A stretch of 47,651 bases of DNA from Tannerellaceae bacterium (lineage in GTDB: Bacteria; Bacteroidota; Bacteroidia; Bacteroidales; Tannerellaceae). The position numbers were made by a program, and so were the translations under genes. Every line of letters starts with the position of its first letter. The first letter of the stretch is position 1. Positions 35,411 through 44,822 of this stretch are shown one piece after another. The stretch is from contig JAJQEE010000162.1 of assembly GCA_021201865.1 (NCBI GenBank), forward strand, positions 1 to 47,651, in the 5' to 3' direction. The notes under the pieces are model-generated. The model saw only the letters and a program-made list of their open reading frames with translations, was not told the DNA's origin and did no database searches.

Positions 35411-36496
35411 TTACAGTTCCGACTCTTTCAGGCGCTCCGCATTTTCAGCAATGATTAGTTGGTCAATGCAATCCTGAATAGACCCGTCCATAAAGGCTGA
35501 TAGATTATAAATGGTATAATTGATGCGATGATCCGTAATTCGACCCTGTGGATAGTTGTAGGTACGAATCTTGGCAGAACGGTCACCAGAAGATACCATG
35601 GTTTTTCGCTTGGAAGCGATCTCATCCAGATATTTCTGGTATTCCATGTTATAAATACGGCTCCTGAGTTCCACCATCGCCTTGGCTTTGTTTTTTAACT
35701 GGGATTTCTCATCCTGGCACTGAACGGTGATCCCGGTAGGGATATGGACTAACCGGATCGCGGAATAAGTCGTATTAACCGACTGCCCGCCATGACCGGA
35801 TGCACAAAATATATCTGTCCGGATATCCGATTCCCGGATCTCTACGTCAAATTCATCTGCTTCGGGTAATACGGCTACGGTTGCGGCCGAGGTGTGGACA
35901 CGTCCCTGGGTTTCCGTTTGAGGGACTCGTTGCACCCGGTGTACGCCGGACTCATATTTCAATACCCCATACACGCCTTCGCCGCTAACGGTAAAAATGA
36001 TCTCTTTAAAACCTCCGGAGGTTCCTTCCGTAAAACTGGTTAGTTCAATCTTCCAGCCTTTGCTTTCACAATATTTTACATACATGCGGTAGAGATCCCC
36101 GGCAAAGATCGCTGCTTCATCTCCACCTGTACCTCCCCGTATCTCCACGATGGCGTTTTTGTCATCCTGTGGGTCCGCGGGTACTAACAATAATTTAATT
36201 TCTTCTTCTAAAACCGGGATACGGGCATTAGAGGTGTCTAACTCTTCACGGGCCATCTCCCGTAATTCCTGATCCTGTTCTGTTTCAAGGATCAGTTTCG
36301 CTTCCTCTATTCCGTTCATGATCTGTATATATTCCGACCTCGCAGCCATGATCTTTTCCAGATCCCGGTATTCCTTGGTCAATTTGACAAAACGTTTCAT
36401 GTCAGCGATGACGGCTGGGTCGGTGATCAAAGTACCTACTTCCTCAAAACGACTGACAAGACCGTCCAGCCTATGTAATAAACTGCTTTCTGCCAT
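35411..36496 (-). CDS. prfA: Peptide chain release factor 1
   Basis: Ends translation at UAA and UAG. The 361-residue protein has the GGQ motif at residues 236-238 ([13 protein letters not shown]), which triggers peptide release, and the codon-reading PxT site as Pro192-Gln-Thr194 ([13 protein letters not shown]). PQT instead of the common PAT is a mild variation. [20 protein letters not shown] is also typical. It lies 5 bases after purM and before pyrF. Confidence 0.97.
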   Translation of the reverse strand: MAESSLLHRLDGLVSRFEEVGTLITDPAVIADMKRFVKLTKEYRDLEKIMAARSEYIQIMNGIEEAKLILETEQDQELREMAREELDTSNARIPVLEEEIKLLLVPADPQDDKNAIVEIRGGTGGDEAAIFAGDLYRMYVKYCESKGWKIELTSFTEGTSGGFKEIIFTVSGEGVYGVLKYESGVHRVQRVPQTETQGRVHTSAATVAVLPEADEFDVEIRESDIRTDIFCASGHGGQSVNTTYSAIRLVHIPTGITVQCQDEKSQLKNKAKAMVELRSRIYNMEYQKYLDEIASKRKTMVSSGDRSAKIRTYNYPQGRITDHRINYTIYNLSAFMDGSIQDCIDQLIIAENAERLKESEL

Positions 36497-36501
36497 CGAT
36501 C

Positions 36502-37668
36502 TTAATACGTGAAGCGACCGTTCTCGCTTTCAATAATTAATTCATTTTTTTCCGCTTCTTCTACGTAGCCAACGATCTGAGCATCGATCCCGAAGCTTTT
36601 ACTGATTTCAATGACCTGTTCTGCGAATTCCGGGGCCAGGTAGACTTCAAGGCGGTGTCCCATATTGAACACTTTATACATTTCGCTCCAGTCTGTTCCG
36701 CTCTGTTCCTGAATGATCTTAAACAAAGGGGGAACCGGGAACAGGTTGTTTTTGGTGATCTTTTTATTTTCCACAAAGTGCATCACTTTTGTTTGTGCAC
36801 CACCGGAACAGTGTACCATTCCGTGGATTTGTGGACGTAGTTGGTCTAACAGGACTTTCACGACCGGTGCATAGGTGCGGGTAGGGGAGAGTACCAGTTT
36901 GCCGGCATCTATTCCTAATCCCTCTATTTCGTCTGTCAGTTTTAACTGACCGGAATATACTAATTCATCCGGGACGGCCGCATCATAGCTTTCCGGATAT
37001 CTGGCAACTAAATATTTGGCAAATACGTCGTGGCGGGCAGAGGTCAGTCCGTTACTTCCCATTCCACCGTTATAGCTTTTTTCATAAGTTGCCTGTCCGT
37101 AGGAAGCTAACCCAACGATCACATCTCCGCCCTGAATACGACTGTTGTCAATCACCTCCGACCGTTTCATGCGGCAGGTAACCGTACTGTCTACAATAAT
37201 TGTACGTACCAGATCGCCCACATCTGCGGTCTCTCCTCCGGTTGCATAACAACCTACTCCCATTTCCCGAAGTTCTGCCAACAGTTCATCTGTCCCGTTG
37301 ATGATCGCGGAGATCACCTCTCCGGGAATCAGGAGCTTGTTTCTGCCGATGGTGGAAGAGATCAGGATATTGTCTATGGCTCCCACACAAAGCAGGTCAT
37401 CTATATTCATGATCAATGCATCCTGTGCGATCCCTTTCCAGACAGACAGATCACCTGTCTCTTTCCAGTACATGTAAGCTAAGGAAGATTTGGTACCGGC
37501 TCCGTCTGCATGCATGATGTTGCAATATGCCGGATCTCCGCCTAAAATATCAGGGATAATTTTACAGAATGCTTTGGGGAAAATTCCTTTATCAATATTC
37601 TTGATTGCGCTGTGTACATCTTCCTTGGAAGCGGATACACCACGCATATTGTAACGTTGATCGCTCAT
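36502..37668 (-). CDS. purM: Phosphoribosylformylglycinamidine cyclo-ligase (AIR synthetase)
   Basis: Closes the imidazole ring in purine synthesis using ATP. The 388-residue protein has [50 protein letters not shown] and [20 protein letters not shown], matching the AIR synthetase fold of the Bacteroidetes type, which is longer than the 345-residue E. coli PurM. A TACCTTTG box on the minus strand at 37689-37696 probably starts the purM-prfA-pyrF operon. Confidence 0.95.
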   Translation of the reverse strand: MSDQRYNMRGVSASKEDVHSAIKNIDKGIFPKAFCKIIPDILGGDPAYCNIMHADGAGTKSSLAYMYWKETGDLSVWKGIAQDALIMNIDDLLCVGAIDNILISSTIGRNKLLIPGEVISAIINGTDELLAELREMGVGCYATGGETADVGDLVRTIIVDSTVTCRMKRSEVIDNSRIQGGDVIVGLASYGQATYEKSYNGGMGSNGLTSARHDVFAKYLVARYPESYDAAVPDELVYSGQLKLTDEIEGLGIDAGKLVLSPTRTYAPVVKVLLDQLRPQIHGMVHCSGGAQTKVMHFVENKKITKNNLFPVPPLFKIIQEQSGTDWSEMYKVFNMGHRLEVYLAPEFAEQVIEISKSFGIDAQIVGYVEEAEKNELIIESENGRFTY

Positions 37669-37688
37669 AGTCGTATTCTTTTGAGGTG

Positions 37689-37696
37689 CAAAGGTA
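37689..37696 (-). promoter_or_regulatory. Putative -7 box of purM-prfA-pyrF
   Basis: Minus-strand TACCTTTG, matching TAnnTTTG, 20 bases before the purM start. Confidence 0.5.
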
Positions 37697-37811
37697 ATAC
37701 TTTTTATTCGATTTCACAGGCAGTTAACCGGAGTTACTCATCTGCAACTTACTCTTTCTACAGGGCCTGTTCGCTTTTCTCTTTTGCAGACGGGTAAAAA
37801 CCGCTTTATAA

Positions 37812-38723
37812 CTATCTTAATTTCAATACATCCCCTTCGGCTGGTGTATAATCCGGTTGTTTTTTATTTATCTTATACAGACTTTTAATCTGGATACCAT
37901 ATTTTTGGGCAATACTATGCATGGATTCTCCGATCTGAACTACATGATCATAATTCGGTTTGTCTGCTTTTACTTTCTTTTTCTGAAGATATACAATGTC
38001 TCCTTTTTGCAAAGGGAAATCTCCCGGCACTTCATTGAACTTTTTCAGGTCTTTCGCCTTAAAACCTGTACTGGCGGCAACACTCTCGAATGTATCGTTA
38101 GATTCCGCATACACATATAAGAGTCCGTGAGTTTTATATACAGTTCGCCTGATCACCGGTGCCTGTGGCTGGCTTTTCTCGTTAGAAGCGCGCTTTTTGC
38201 CCTGGCTATCATATTTGTATAATTCATAGTCCTCAATCATTTTGATCAGTTTATTAGCATATGCTTTATCCGTCGCGTATCCGCACTTCTGCAATCCCCG
38301 GGCCCATCCCTTATAATCAGTGATATTTAATTTGAACAGGGAAGCATACCGGGGACGTTCCGCCAGAAATTTAGAATGGTCCTCATAGGAATCTTCGACT
38401 TTCTTATACTTTCTGAAACATTCTCCCCGCAGATCGTCATCATGATAGACGCGACCCCCTTTCCAGTCTGTATGGCATTTAATTCCGAAGTGGTTATTGG
38501 ACCGCCGGGCCAGGTCGCTTTGTCCGGCACCGGACTCCAGAATGCCCTGTGCTAAGGTGATACTGGCGGGGATTTTATATTTCCGTTGATGTTGGATCGC
38601 CAGATCACTATAGTCTTTGACATATTTTTGGTAAGATGCGTTTTTTTTCTGTGCGGTTGCCGTTCCTGTCAGTACCAGAACAGAAGTAAAAAGAAGAACA
38701 AGGGCTCGTAAGGATAACTGCAT
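37812..38723 (-). CDS. Secreted glucosaminidase with two LysM domains
   Basis: Predicted cell-wall hydrolase that cuts glycan strands of peptidoglycan. A signal peptide (ending TGTATAQ) precedes a glucosaminidase domain (about 30-175) with the catalytic Glu63 in LAQGILESGAGQSDLARRS and NNHFGIKCHTDWKGG. Two LysM modules follow at about 200-245 (YAESNDTFESVAASTGFKAK) and 258-303 (VVQIGESMHSIAQKYGIQIK), which bind peptidoglycan. The 303-residue length is normal for Bacteroidales. Single gene; a minus-strand TACATTTG box at 38750-38757 lies upstream. Confidence 0.93.
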   Translation of the reverse strand: MQLSLRALVLLFTSVLVLTGTATAQKKNASYQKYVKDYSDLAIQHQRKYKIPASITLAQGILESGAGQSDLARRSNNHFGIKCHTDWKGGRVYHDDDLRGECFRKYKKVEDSYEDHSKFLAERPRYASLFKLNITDYKGWARGLQKCGYATDKAYANKLIKMIEDYELYKYDSQGKKRASNEKSQPQAPVIRRTVYKTHGLLYVYAESNDTFESVAASTGFKAKDLKKFNEVPGDFPLQKGDIVYLQKKKVKADKPNYDHVVQIGESMHSIAQKYGIQIKSLYKINKKQPDYTPAEGDVLKLR

Positions 38724-38749
38724 GATTTTTTACAAATTATTGATAGACG

Positions 38750-38757
38750 CAAATGTA
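38750..38757 (-). promoter_or_regulatory. Putative -7 box of the glucosaminidase gene
   Basis: Minus-strand TACATTTG, matching TAnnTTTG, 26 bases before the start codon. Confidence 0.5.
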
Positions 38758-38896
38758 CATGTTTTTTGAAAAAGAAAAAACAGGGCACGTTTAGGTGTTA
38801 ACGGATGGGAAGATTTTATATTTTGTGGAAAGAAGTTAAAAGGAATAAGTGGGAAGTATAAAAATGAAAATATGGCTTCTTTAAAAAACTTTTGTC

Positions 38897-38928
38897 TTGT
38901 CAAACTTCTTTTAATCTGACTATCTTTG
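38897..38928 (+). promoter_or_regulatory. Promoter of the SanA-like gene
   Basis: TTG at 38897-38899 and TATCTTTG at 38921-38928, 21 bases apart, match both Bacteroidetes promoter elements. This is the best complete promoter in the window. Confidence 0.65.
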
Positions 38929-38958
38929 TAAGATTATCAATCTTTCCAATTATAGTAA

Positions 38959-39605
38959 ATGAGTATGACTAAAACAGGGATGAAGGGAATGATTATAGGT
39001 ATATTTATATTATTAATAGGTGTGGTTGTGCTGGTTTGTAATCTGATAGTGAACAGATCGGTTGCCGGACATACTTTTGAAGATATTGCTGCTATTCCGG
39101 AGAATAAAGTAGGGTTGGTGCTGGGAACTTCGCCGACATTGAGTAACGGAAAAAGTAATTACTATTTTACCTACCGGATGGATGCGGCGGCTGAGTTATA
39201 TAAAGCAGGAAAATATTATATGTTCTGGTTAGTGGAGATAATCACCGGGCCAGTTATAATGAACCGGAAGAGATGAAAAAAGCATTAATGGAGCGTGGTG
39301 TACCGGAAGGTGCGATCTATCTTGATTATGCCGGTTTCCGTACACTGGATTCTGTGATACGTGCCAAAAAGATCTTTGGACAGGACAGAATAACCATTAT
39401 TTCCCAGAAATTTCACAATGAACGGGCCATCTACCTGGCCTCCTGGTATCACATCGAGGCTGTCGGCTACAATGCCAAAGATGTTCGCATCAAAGCCGGT
39501 TTGAAAACAAAAGTCCGGGAATGGTTTGCCCGGGTAAAGGTCTTCATGGATCTGCTCTTCCACAAACAACCCCGTTTTTTAGGTGAACCTATCCAAATCC
39601 CCTGA
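38959..39605 (+). CDS. SanA/YdcF-like membrane protein, DUF218 (frame broken)
   Basis: SanA-type proteins are inner-membrane proteins with a DUF218 domain; SanA affects vancomycin exclusion in E. coli. The first frame has a membrane segment (MIIGIFILLIGVVVLVCNLI) and the DUF218 start NKVGLVLGTSPTLSNGKSNY. It loses the frame near 39221-39228 (ATGTTCTGG) where homologues read LVSGDNH; this sequence follows in another frame, and the rest (NEPEEMKKALMERGVPEGAI, LDYAGFRTLDSVIRAKKIFG) is open to 39605. One added base would give 215 residues. A sequencing error or a recent mutation; not told apart here. Confidence 0.85.
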
Positions 39606-39663
39606 TCGATCATCCCCCCCTAAATAGCCATAAATAGCTATTCCGGGAGGAGGAGGTATTCAT

Positions 39664-39671
39664 TAATTTTG
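39664..39671 (+). promoter_or_regulatory. Putative -7 box of the nucleotidyltransferase-like gene
   Basis: TAATTTTG matches TAnnTTTG, 21 bases before ATG 39692. Confidence 0.5.
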
Positions 39672-39691
39672 CACCCAAAAAATAGAAATCA

Positions 39692-40279
39692 ATGGATCTG
39701 AATAAATTGTCATTACACAATCAGGAGATTGCCTGGGCAGTATTGGAGGATACGCAGGTGGTTCGACTTTGGGAAGAGATCGGTGCAAAAGTAAATCTGG
39801 TAGGCTCTTTGAAATCGGGCTTATTGATGAAACACCGGGATATAGATCTTCATATTTATACGGATGAACTGTCGATCAGTGATAGTTTCGCTGTGATGGC
39901 GAAGCTGGCGGAACATCCCCGGATCCAGGATGTAACTTATCGTAATCTGATCCGGACGGAAGAAGCGTGCATCGAGTGGCATGCCTGGTACGAAGAAAAT
40001 AACCGGGACCGGTGGCAATTAGATCTGATTCATATCCGGAAAGGTTCTTTATATGACGGAGTGGTGGAGCGTGTGACGGATGCCGTAGTCCGGAAACTGA
40101 CACCGGAAACAAAAGAAGCCATTTTACGGATCAAATATGAATTACCGGAGGAGGTTGGATTTTCGGGATTGCAGGTATACCGGGCCGTTCTGACCGGTGG
40201 AGCCCGGACTTCCCGTGAATTCTGGGAATGGAATGAAAAGAATCCGTTTGTGGGTAATGTGCTGGATTGGCGGCCTTAA
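39692..40279 (+). CDS. Nucleotidyltransferase-fold protein
   Basis: A 195-residue cytoplasmic protein with the nucleotidyltransferase signature: Gly-Ser in NLVGSLKSGLLMKHRDIDLH followed by Asp-x-Asp, and a third acid in WQLDLIHIRKG. Related Bacteroidales proteins are sometimes labelled phosphoglycerate mutase, which the sequence does not support. The substrate is unknown; such enzymes transfer nucleotides to small molecules, proteins or RNA. It ends back to back with the LuxR-type gene, with no space between the two stop codons. Confidence 0.7.
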   Translation: MDLNKLSLHNQEIAWAVLEDTQVVRLWEEIGAKVNLVGSLKSGLLMKHRDIDLHIYTDELSISDSFAVMAKLAEHPRIQDVTYRNLIRTEEACIEWHAWYEENNRDRWQLDLIHIRKGSLYDGVVERVTDAVVRKLTPETKEAILRIKYELPEEVGFSGLQVYRAVLTGGARTSREFWEWNEKNPFVGNVLDWRP

Positions 40280-41044
40280 CTATCTGTTTTTATTCTTTTC
40301 AACCTGCCGGATCGCTTCGATAGAATTATTCACTCCCAACCGGGTAAGAATGTTTTTGCGATGATTGTGTACGGTGTGAATGCTTATATGCAGTCGATCC
40401 GCAATTTCTTTGCTTAGTAATCCCTGCCGGATCAGGGAAAGTATCTCTTCTTCCCTGTTGGTGAGTTTTTTGTCTGTCTTCAGGAGGCAGTCCGGTGAGA
40501 AAACTTTTCCTGTTTTTCTATGGATAAAGGAATACCGGAAATTTTTGTCCGGCGTTTGATCGGGAGAGATTTCCATACTTCCCAGAATGATCCATGCTTT
40601 CTTATTCCGGTCTGTCAACAGCACTTGCTGACGGCTGGTTACATGGATATAGTTCCCATGGACATGCTGCATACGAAAACAGTAGATACTTTGGAAATCA
40701 TTTCTGTTTTCTAATGGGAGGGAATAGATAAATTCACTATGTTTTATCTGCATGGCTATCATCCGGTCATGATCTTCCGGATGTATTTTGTCCTCCAGCA
40801 GATCTCCCTGTTTTTCTATGGTCCGGAGTTGACTCAGCTTATATCCGAACAGATCTGAAAAATGATCAGAGGCAAAGCTATAATTTTGTGCATATACGTC
40901 GACTGCGAACAGATTGCCGGAAGTGAGTGCCGCCCACTTTTGCAGGGTTGCTTTCTGTTCTTTCCAGAGATCATAGTTTATATCCGGGCCGCAGATCTGT
41001 TGCCGGATCCACATTTCTTCACGTGTTATAGGGGAGGATGTCAT
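40280..41044 (-). CDS. LuxR-type regulator with a PAS-like sensor domain
   Basis: A 254-residue DNA-binding regulator. The C-terminal 60 residues are a LuxR helix-turn-helix: LTNREEEILSLIRQGLLSKE, IADRLHISIHTVHNHRKNIL. The N-terminal part looks like a PAS/PAC sensor (YSFASDHFSDLFGYKLSQLR, IHPEDHDRMIAMQ, YCFRMQHVHGNYIHVTSRQQ). No receiver domain is present, so it likely senses a small molecule or redox state directly. Neighbours give no clear target. It is divergent from the MgtC-like gene. Confidence 0.85.
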   Translation of the reverse strand: MTSSPITREEMWIRQQICGPDINYDLWKEQKATLQKWAALTSGNLFAVDVYAQNYSFASDHFSDLFGYKLSQLRTIEKQGDLLEDKIHPEDHDRMIAMQIKHSEFIYSLPLENRNDFQSIYCFRMQHVHGNYIHVTSRQQVLLTDRNKKAWIILGSMEISPDQTPDKNFRYSFIHRKTGKVFSPDCLLKTDKKLTNREEEILSLIRQGLLSKEIADRLHISIHTVHNHRKNILTRLGVNNSIEAIRQVEKNKNR

Positions 41045-41133
41045 TCTGCGAAGATAATCATTGTTGTTGTTCTTTAATCATATTCTAATACCCTTTTAAT
41101 GGTTTTATAATCTCTTTTTTCAGAGCCGGGTTC

Positions 41134-41141
41134 TACTTTTG
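41134..41141 (+). promoter_or_regulatory. Putative -7 box of the MgtC-family gene
   Basis: TACTTTTG fits TAnnTTTG. It makes the GTG at 41144 an unlikely start, since the transcript would begin after it, and favours ATG 41162. Confidence 0.5.
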
Positions 41142-41161
41142 TAGTGACCAAAAACAAAAAA

Positions 41162-41854
41162 ATGACATTGACAGTTTATCTTACACGCCTGGGACTTGCT
41201 TTTCTGTTTGGCTTACTGATTGGAGCGGAAAGACAGATCCGTATGAAGAATGCCGGTTTACGTACTAATACGTTAGTCGCTTTGGGATCAGCAGCTTTTA
41301 TTCTCCTTTCTATTTGCCTCACCGATGCAACAGGTGACCCCAGCCGGATCGCTTCCCAGATCGTTACCGGAGTTGGTTTTTTAGGTGGGGGATTGATCCT
41401 GAAAGATGGAATGAGTGTACGGGGGCTGAATACGGCCGCAACGATCTGGTGTTCGGCTGCTGTGGGTGCCATGGCCGGATTAGGGCTCTTTTGGGAGGGA
41501 CTAATCGCAGTTGGGTTCATTATTTTATCCAACTGTTTGTTACGTCCGTTAGGAGATTGGATGAGACATTGGAGTGGATTTGATGCGAATCATGAGCAAC
41601 TGGTTTATACATTAACCATCCGTTGTAAAGATGAGATTGAGAACCGGTTGCGGGTCATGATGTTGAATGCAATCAAAAATGACCTTCATTTGCAGTTACG
41701 GTCCCTAAAAAGTACAGATGATGAAATTCCCAATTATTGTTATATTGTAGTAGAGTTTTATGCTATGGGTAAGCATGATTTGATGATAGAGGAATTAGCT
41801 GCTCAGTTAACCATGGAATTTGGAGTAACAGAAGTAAGCTGGGAAGTAAATTGA
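41162..41854 (+). CDS. MgtC/SapB family membrane protein
   Basis: A 230-residue inner-membrane protein. The first 140 residues hold the MgtC signature: LGLAFLFGLLIGAERQIRMK, AGLRTNTLVALGSAAFILLS and TGVGFLGGGLILKDGMSVRG, with about four or five membrane helices. The C-terminal 90 residues are a soluble ACT-like domain. MgtC proteins are linked to growth at low magnesium and to control of ATP synthase in some pathogens; in Bacteroidetes the role is unknown. ATG 41162 is preferred over GTG 41144. Confidence 0.9.
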   Translation: MTLTVYLTRLGLAFLFGLLIGAERQIRMKNAGLRTNTLVALGSAAFILLSICLTDATGDPSRIASQIVTGVGFLGGGLILKDGMSVRGLNTAATIWCSAAVGAMAGLGLFWEGLIAVGFIILSNCLLRPLGDWMRHWSGFDANHEQLVYTLTIRCKDEIENRLRVMMLNAIKNDLHLQLRSLKSTDDEIPNYCYIVVEFYAMGKHDLMIEELAAQLTMEFGVTEVSWEVN

Positions 41855-42038
41855 GAAATAGAACAGGTAAAATATTTAACAGAAACAAATATATTTTATA
41901 AGGAAATTTTGTATTTGACGGTAGGAGATATAAAATACTTTAATTGGTTATGCTACAGCAAAATATGGAGAACAAAACAAATTCCTTTTTGTTTTCCTGA
42001 CAGATGTAAAAAATGTACGTATTTAAAGTTTGGAATTT

Positions 42039-42686
42039 ATGAATGTTAAAAATATCATGTTACTTCCTGCTCTCCTTTTACTTATTTTAGCAGGTTGTAA
42101 TACAACACAGGTAACTTCTTCATGGAGCCTGCCGAATGCTCCGGTGAATGTGATGCAGAAGGTCTTAGTGGTTGGAGTCATGTCTGATCGGGAAGAAAGA
42201 GTAAAGACAGAAGAAGCGATGGTGAGTGAGTTGAGAAAGGCCGGGATCAATGCCGGTTCTGCTTTCCAGTTGTTTGGTCCGAAAGGTTTTAATGGTACAA
42301 CTGAAGAAGAAATTTCCAATCAGTTGGATGGCTCGGATTATACTTCAGTGATGATCGTTTCTTTAATAAATAAGGATAAGGAATTAAGATATGTTCCCGG
42401 CACCTATTATAGCCGTCCTTATTATAATCCTTATTATGGAGGACGCCGGTATTATAGAAGGTATTGGGCATTATATGATAATATGTATACACCCGGTTAT
42501 TATACCACCACTACTAATTATGTATTAGAGGCGGAGATTTACACAGTTAATGATGATGACCAGTTGGTCTATTCGGCACAAACCAAAACAACAGATCCGT
42601 CCAATGCCTCTTCTCTGGCACAAAGTTTTGCGGAAACCATTGTGGGAGAATTACGGACGAAAGGTCTGATCATGGGAGGACGATAG
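42039..42686 (+). CDS. Lipoprotein of unknown function (DUF4136-like)
   Basis: A 215-residue lipoprotein: signal peptide MNVKNIMLLPALLLLILAGC with Cys20 as the modified residue. The rest has VTSSWSLPN, a pattern of alternating strands and helices, a Tyr-rich stretch (YYSRPYYNPYYGGRRYYRRY) and a C-terminal helix SLAQSFAETIVGELRTKGLI. The layout recalls DUF4136-type lipoproteins, but the match is by eye only. An upstream in-frame TTG at 42030 is less likely as a start. A terminator follows. Bases 41855-42038 show no gene. Confidence 0.7.
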   Translation: MNVKNIMLLPALLLLILAGCNTTQVTSSWSLPNAPVNVMQKVLVVGVMSDREERVKTEEAMVSELRKAGINAGSAFQLFGPKGFNGTTEEEISNQLDGSDYTSVMIVSLINKDKELRYVPGTYYSRPYYNPYYGGRRYYRRYWALYDNMYTPGYYTTTTNYVLEAEIYTVNDDDQLVYSAQTKTTDPSNASSLAQSFAETIVGELRTKGLIMGGR

Positions 42687-42715
42687 TTCCCTTGTGGTTT
42701 ATAGATATTTCATAC

Positions 42716-42746
42716 AGGTGTTTCCGTACGGAAGCACCTTTTTTTG
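42716..42746 (+). terminator. Intrinsic terminator after the lipoprotein gene
   Basis: A 10-bp stem with one G-T pair (AGGTGTTTCC with GGAAGCACCT) and a GTAC loop is followed by seven T. Confidence 0.85.
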
Positions 42747-42838
42747 TTTCATAAAATCCTCCGTCTACAAAAGAGGGACTTTAATATACAATTTGAACGC
42801 TTTCGTCTACACTTTCCGCCGGGCTTTGCGGTAGCTCA

Positions 42839-42846
42839 TACATTTG
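42839..42846 (+). promoter_or_regulatory. Putative -7 box of the beta-barrel gene
   Basis: TACATTTG matches TAnnTTTG, 37 bases before ATG 42884. A TTTG lies 10 bases upstream, the same short spacing as at the outside pilus boxes. Confidence 0.5.
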
Positions 42847-42883
42847 TATCAAAATCAATAGATAATCATATAAAGCAAATGTT

Positions 42884-43473
42884 ATGAAAGCAAGAATTAT
42901 TTTTTCAGTATTCGTATGTAGCCTGATGAGTGTAATGAGTATGAATGCTCAGACAAAAGCTTCAGTCGGTATTAAATTGAATGGGAACCTGACCAATGTC
43001 AAATTGACGGATATGCAGTCTGATAATAAGTTTAAAGCAGGAGGGAGTGTGGGAGGCTTTGTTCTGATTAATTTCAGTGAGCATTTTGCGCTGCAACCGG
43101 AACTGCTTTTTAATTATACGGAAACCAGTCTCAGAATTTTAGGAGAGAAAACAAAGTATAAATATGCCGGTGTGGAGATTCCTGTTTATGCATTGGGAAA
43201 ATACAAAGTAGGGAAGGGGCATTTTTTGCAGGTGTAGGACCTCATATTGGATATGGATTCAGTGCGGATTCCAGGATTGAAGACCTGTCTGATAAAGATT
43301 GTCCCCAAAATATCATCGAACTGGATCACTGGTATAGTGGACTAAGTACCTTAGCCGGTTATGAATTTAAAAATCGCCTATCTATCCACGGAGGGTATCA
43401 GTTAAGTTTTGACCTGAGCAGTTCTCATCTGAAAACCCAAAACATCAGCTTAGGAATCGGTTACCGCTTTTAA
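42884..43473 (+). CDS. Outer-membrane beta-barrel protein (frame broken at a G-run)
   Basis: Small barrel protein with a signal peptide ending SMNAQ. Strand-like repeats include SVGIKLNGNLTNVKLTDMQS, GGSVGGFVLINFSEHFALQP and ELLFNYTETS, as in the Bacteroidetes outer-membrane protein family. The frame ends at 43237 but continues in another frame as FFAGVGPHIGYGFSADS, LAGYEFKNRLSIHGGYQLSF and a terminal GYRF with the usual C-terminal aromatic. A run of four G at 43216-43219 would need one more to rejoin the frames; the whole gene would give 196 residues. Confidence 0.85.
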
Positions 43474-43486
43474 AAGCTGTGTAGTC

Positions 43487-43510
43487 AAGGGGGATCTTCG
43501 GATCCTCCTT
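43487..43510 (+). terminator. Hairpin after the beta-barrel gene
   Basis: A 10-bp stem with one G-T pair and a stable TTCG loop, but without a T-run. A weak terminator or mRNA end-protecting hairpin. Confidence 0.5.
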
Positions 43511-43555
43511 GCATAAAATACTACTAATTGACATCTATATATATTGCTGCGTATA

Positions 43556-44294
43556 CTATTCTCTTTTCATTGCTGAGATAATCAAAAAGATGGGTCTTCT
43601 CAATTCGTCTTTCATGCCCGGGATCTTTTCAATCGCTTCTGTATCTGGTTCCGGTTCTATGACCGCTTTTAATTCAAATCCGTTTTTGATAGGGGTATTT
43701 ATATAGGTCATAATCGTTTTATGGTATTTCTGAATCTCTTGTCCTAAAAATATTGCATTTCTTATTCCTTCTTCAAAATACCGGTCTACCGGCCAGTGTG
43801 ACCGTTCTCCCTGTTCATTATAGATCCACTCCTGATTTCCATAAGCTGTGAAAACGGGATGTTCAACGGAGAAAATAAAGCTCCCTCCGGAAGAAAGACA
43901 TCTATATACGTTTCTGCATATTTCGTCTAATGAATTCAGATAATGAAAAGCAAGGGAGCTGATGACTATATCAAATGTATCGGGTTGAAAATCGAAATCT
44001 TCAATAGACATACAATAGTATTGTACATTGGAGAAGTGATTTTTCTTTTTGGCTTCTCTGATCATTTTTTGTGAAATATCAATTCCTACTACGGAAGCCG
44101 CTCCCTGTTCCGCGGCATATAGGCAATGCCAACCGAAACCACAGCCTAAATCCAATACCCGCCTTCCGGTAAAGTCTGGTAAAAGCTTGCGGAGGATATG
44201 CCATTCTCCGGCACCCGCTAATCCATTCACTGATCTGGGCATCCGGCTGTATTGCTCAAAAAAAAGCAGGATCATCGTATTTGTTTTCTTTCAT
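43556..44294 (-). CDS. SAM-dependent methyltransferase (frame broken at a T-run)
   Basis: Class I methyltransferase of unknown substrate. The SAM-binding motif RVLDLGCGFGWHCLYAAEQG and VVGIDISQKMI are clear, followed by FDIVISSLAFHYLNSLDEIC and SGGSFIFSVEHPVFTAYG. The ORF from 44275 starts with a non-typical MILLFFEQYSRM. Upstream, ATG 44294 opens MKENKYDDPAFF and then stops at a run of eight T on the coding strand (44258-44265). Seven T would give KYDDPAFFEQYSRMPRSVN, the expected start, and 245 residues. A minus-strand TATTTTTG box at 44321-44328 is the likely promoter. Confidence 0.87.
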
Positions 44295-44320
44295 TTTTTT
44301 TATACTTTTCTGTGGGTGCA

Positions 44321-44328
44321 CAAAAATA
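44321..44328 (-). promoter_or_regulatory. Putative -7 box of the methyltransferase gene
   Basis: Minus-strand TATTTTTG, matching TAnnTTTG, 26 bases before ATG 44294; it supports the upstream start. Confidence 0.5.
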
Positions 44329-44350
44329 GATATTGTGGAATAGAATAAAA

Positions 44351-44390
44351 AATATCCATAAAGTTATGGTCAGATAACTCTATGGATATT
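44351..44390 (-). terminator. Terminator of the small unknown gene
   Basis: A 17-bp stem with one mismatch and a 6-base loop, followed on the minus strand by six T. It lies 25 bases after the stop codon of the gene at 44416. Confidence 0.85.
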
Positions 44391-44415
44391 CAAACAAATC
44401 CTGTGGTGTAGTCCA

Positions 44416-44751
44416 TCAGATTATATAATTCTTAAAAAGATGATTATTATTTAATTCTTCGTGTGGATCTACTATCACACCTATTTTACTACACACTTTC
44501 TTTAAATTTTCATTTACTTCCGGCAGGTACATTTTATTAATATTTTTGCCCATTGCCCAGACAGACGGATTTTGGAATTTCTGGATTTCCAGTGTCTCAT
44601 TTTCAACCCCGACTACTTTATCATTCACTACGTTGAAAATAATTGCCTGTCCGGTAGTTGAAGTAGTAATTTGGTCTTGTGCGTCTTGTTTCAATAATAA
44701 TGCGATTCTCATGTTTTTTAAATGTTTATTTTGATCCATGGATATACACAC
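44416..44751 (-). CDS. Small protein of unknown function
   Basis: A 111-residue soluble protein, with possible starts at 44751, 44739 (MDQNKHLKN) or 44712 (MRIALLLKQ). The core, MRIALLLKQDAQDQITTSTTGQ then VVNDKVVGVENETLEIQ and LKKVCSKIGVIVDPHEEL, loosely recalls the NifX/NifB-type metal-cofactor carrier fold, but this is weak and I do not assign it. It is probably real because it has a strong terminator and sits in an otherwise AT-rich, gene-poor stretch. Confidence 0.6.
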   Translation of the reverse strand: MCISMDQNKHLKNMRIALLLKQDAQDQITTSTTGQAIIFNVVNDKVVGVENETLEIQKFQNPSVWAMGKNINKMYLPEVNENLKKVCSKIGVIVDPHEELNNNHLFKNYII

Positions 44752-44802
44752 TTAAAAGATTAATTGTTTCATTTAATATGTATTTGGTTATCAGAATTAT
44801 CT

Positions 44803-44822
44803 GTTTATCCATATGGATAAAC
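44803..44822. promoter_or_regulatory. 20-bp perfect palindrome, possible operator
   Basis: GTTTATCCATATGGATAAAC is its own reverse complement. Half-sites recur nearby: TATGGATAAA at about 44877 and ATTTATCC at about 44909. It lies 52 bases upstream of the small unknown gene. The rest of 44752-45219 shows only AT-rich sequence without a convincing gene. Confidence 0.5.

Noticed and set aside
44416-44751. NifX/NifB-like metal cofactor carrier
   Set aside because: The resemblance is limited to a short strand pattern; no metal-binding cysteines or nitrogenase context are present.
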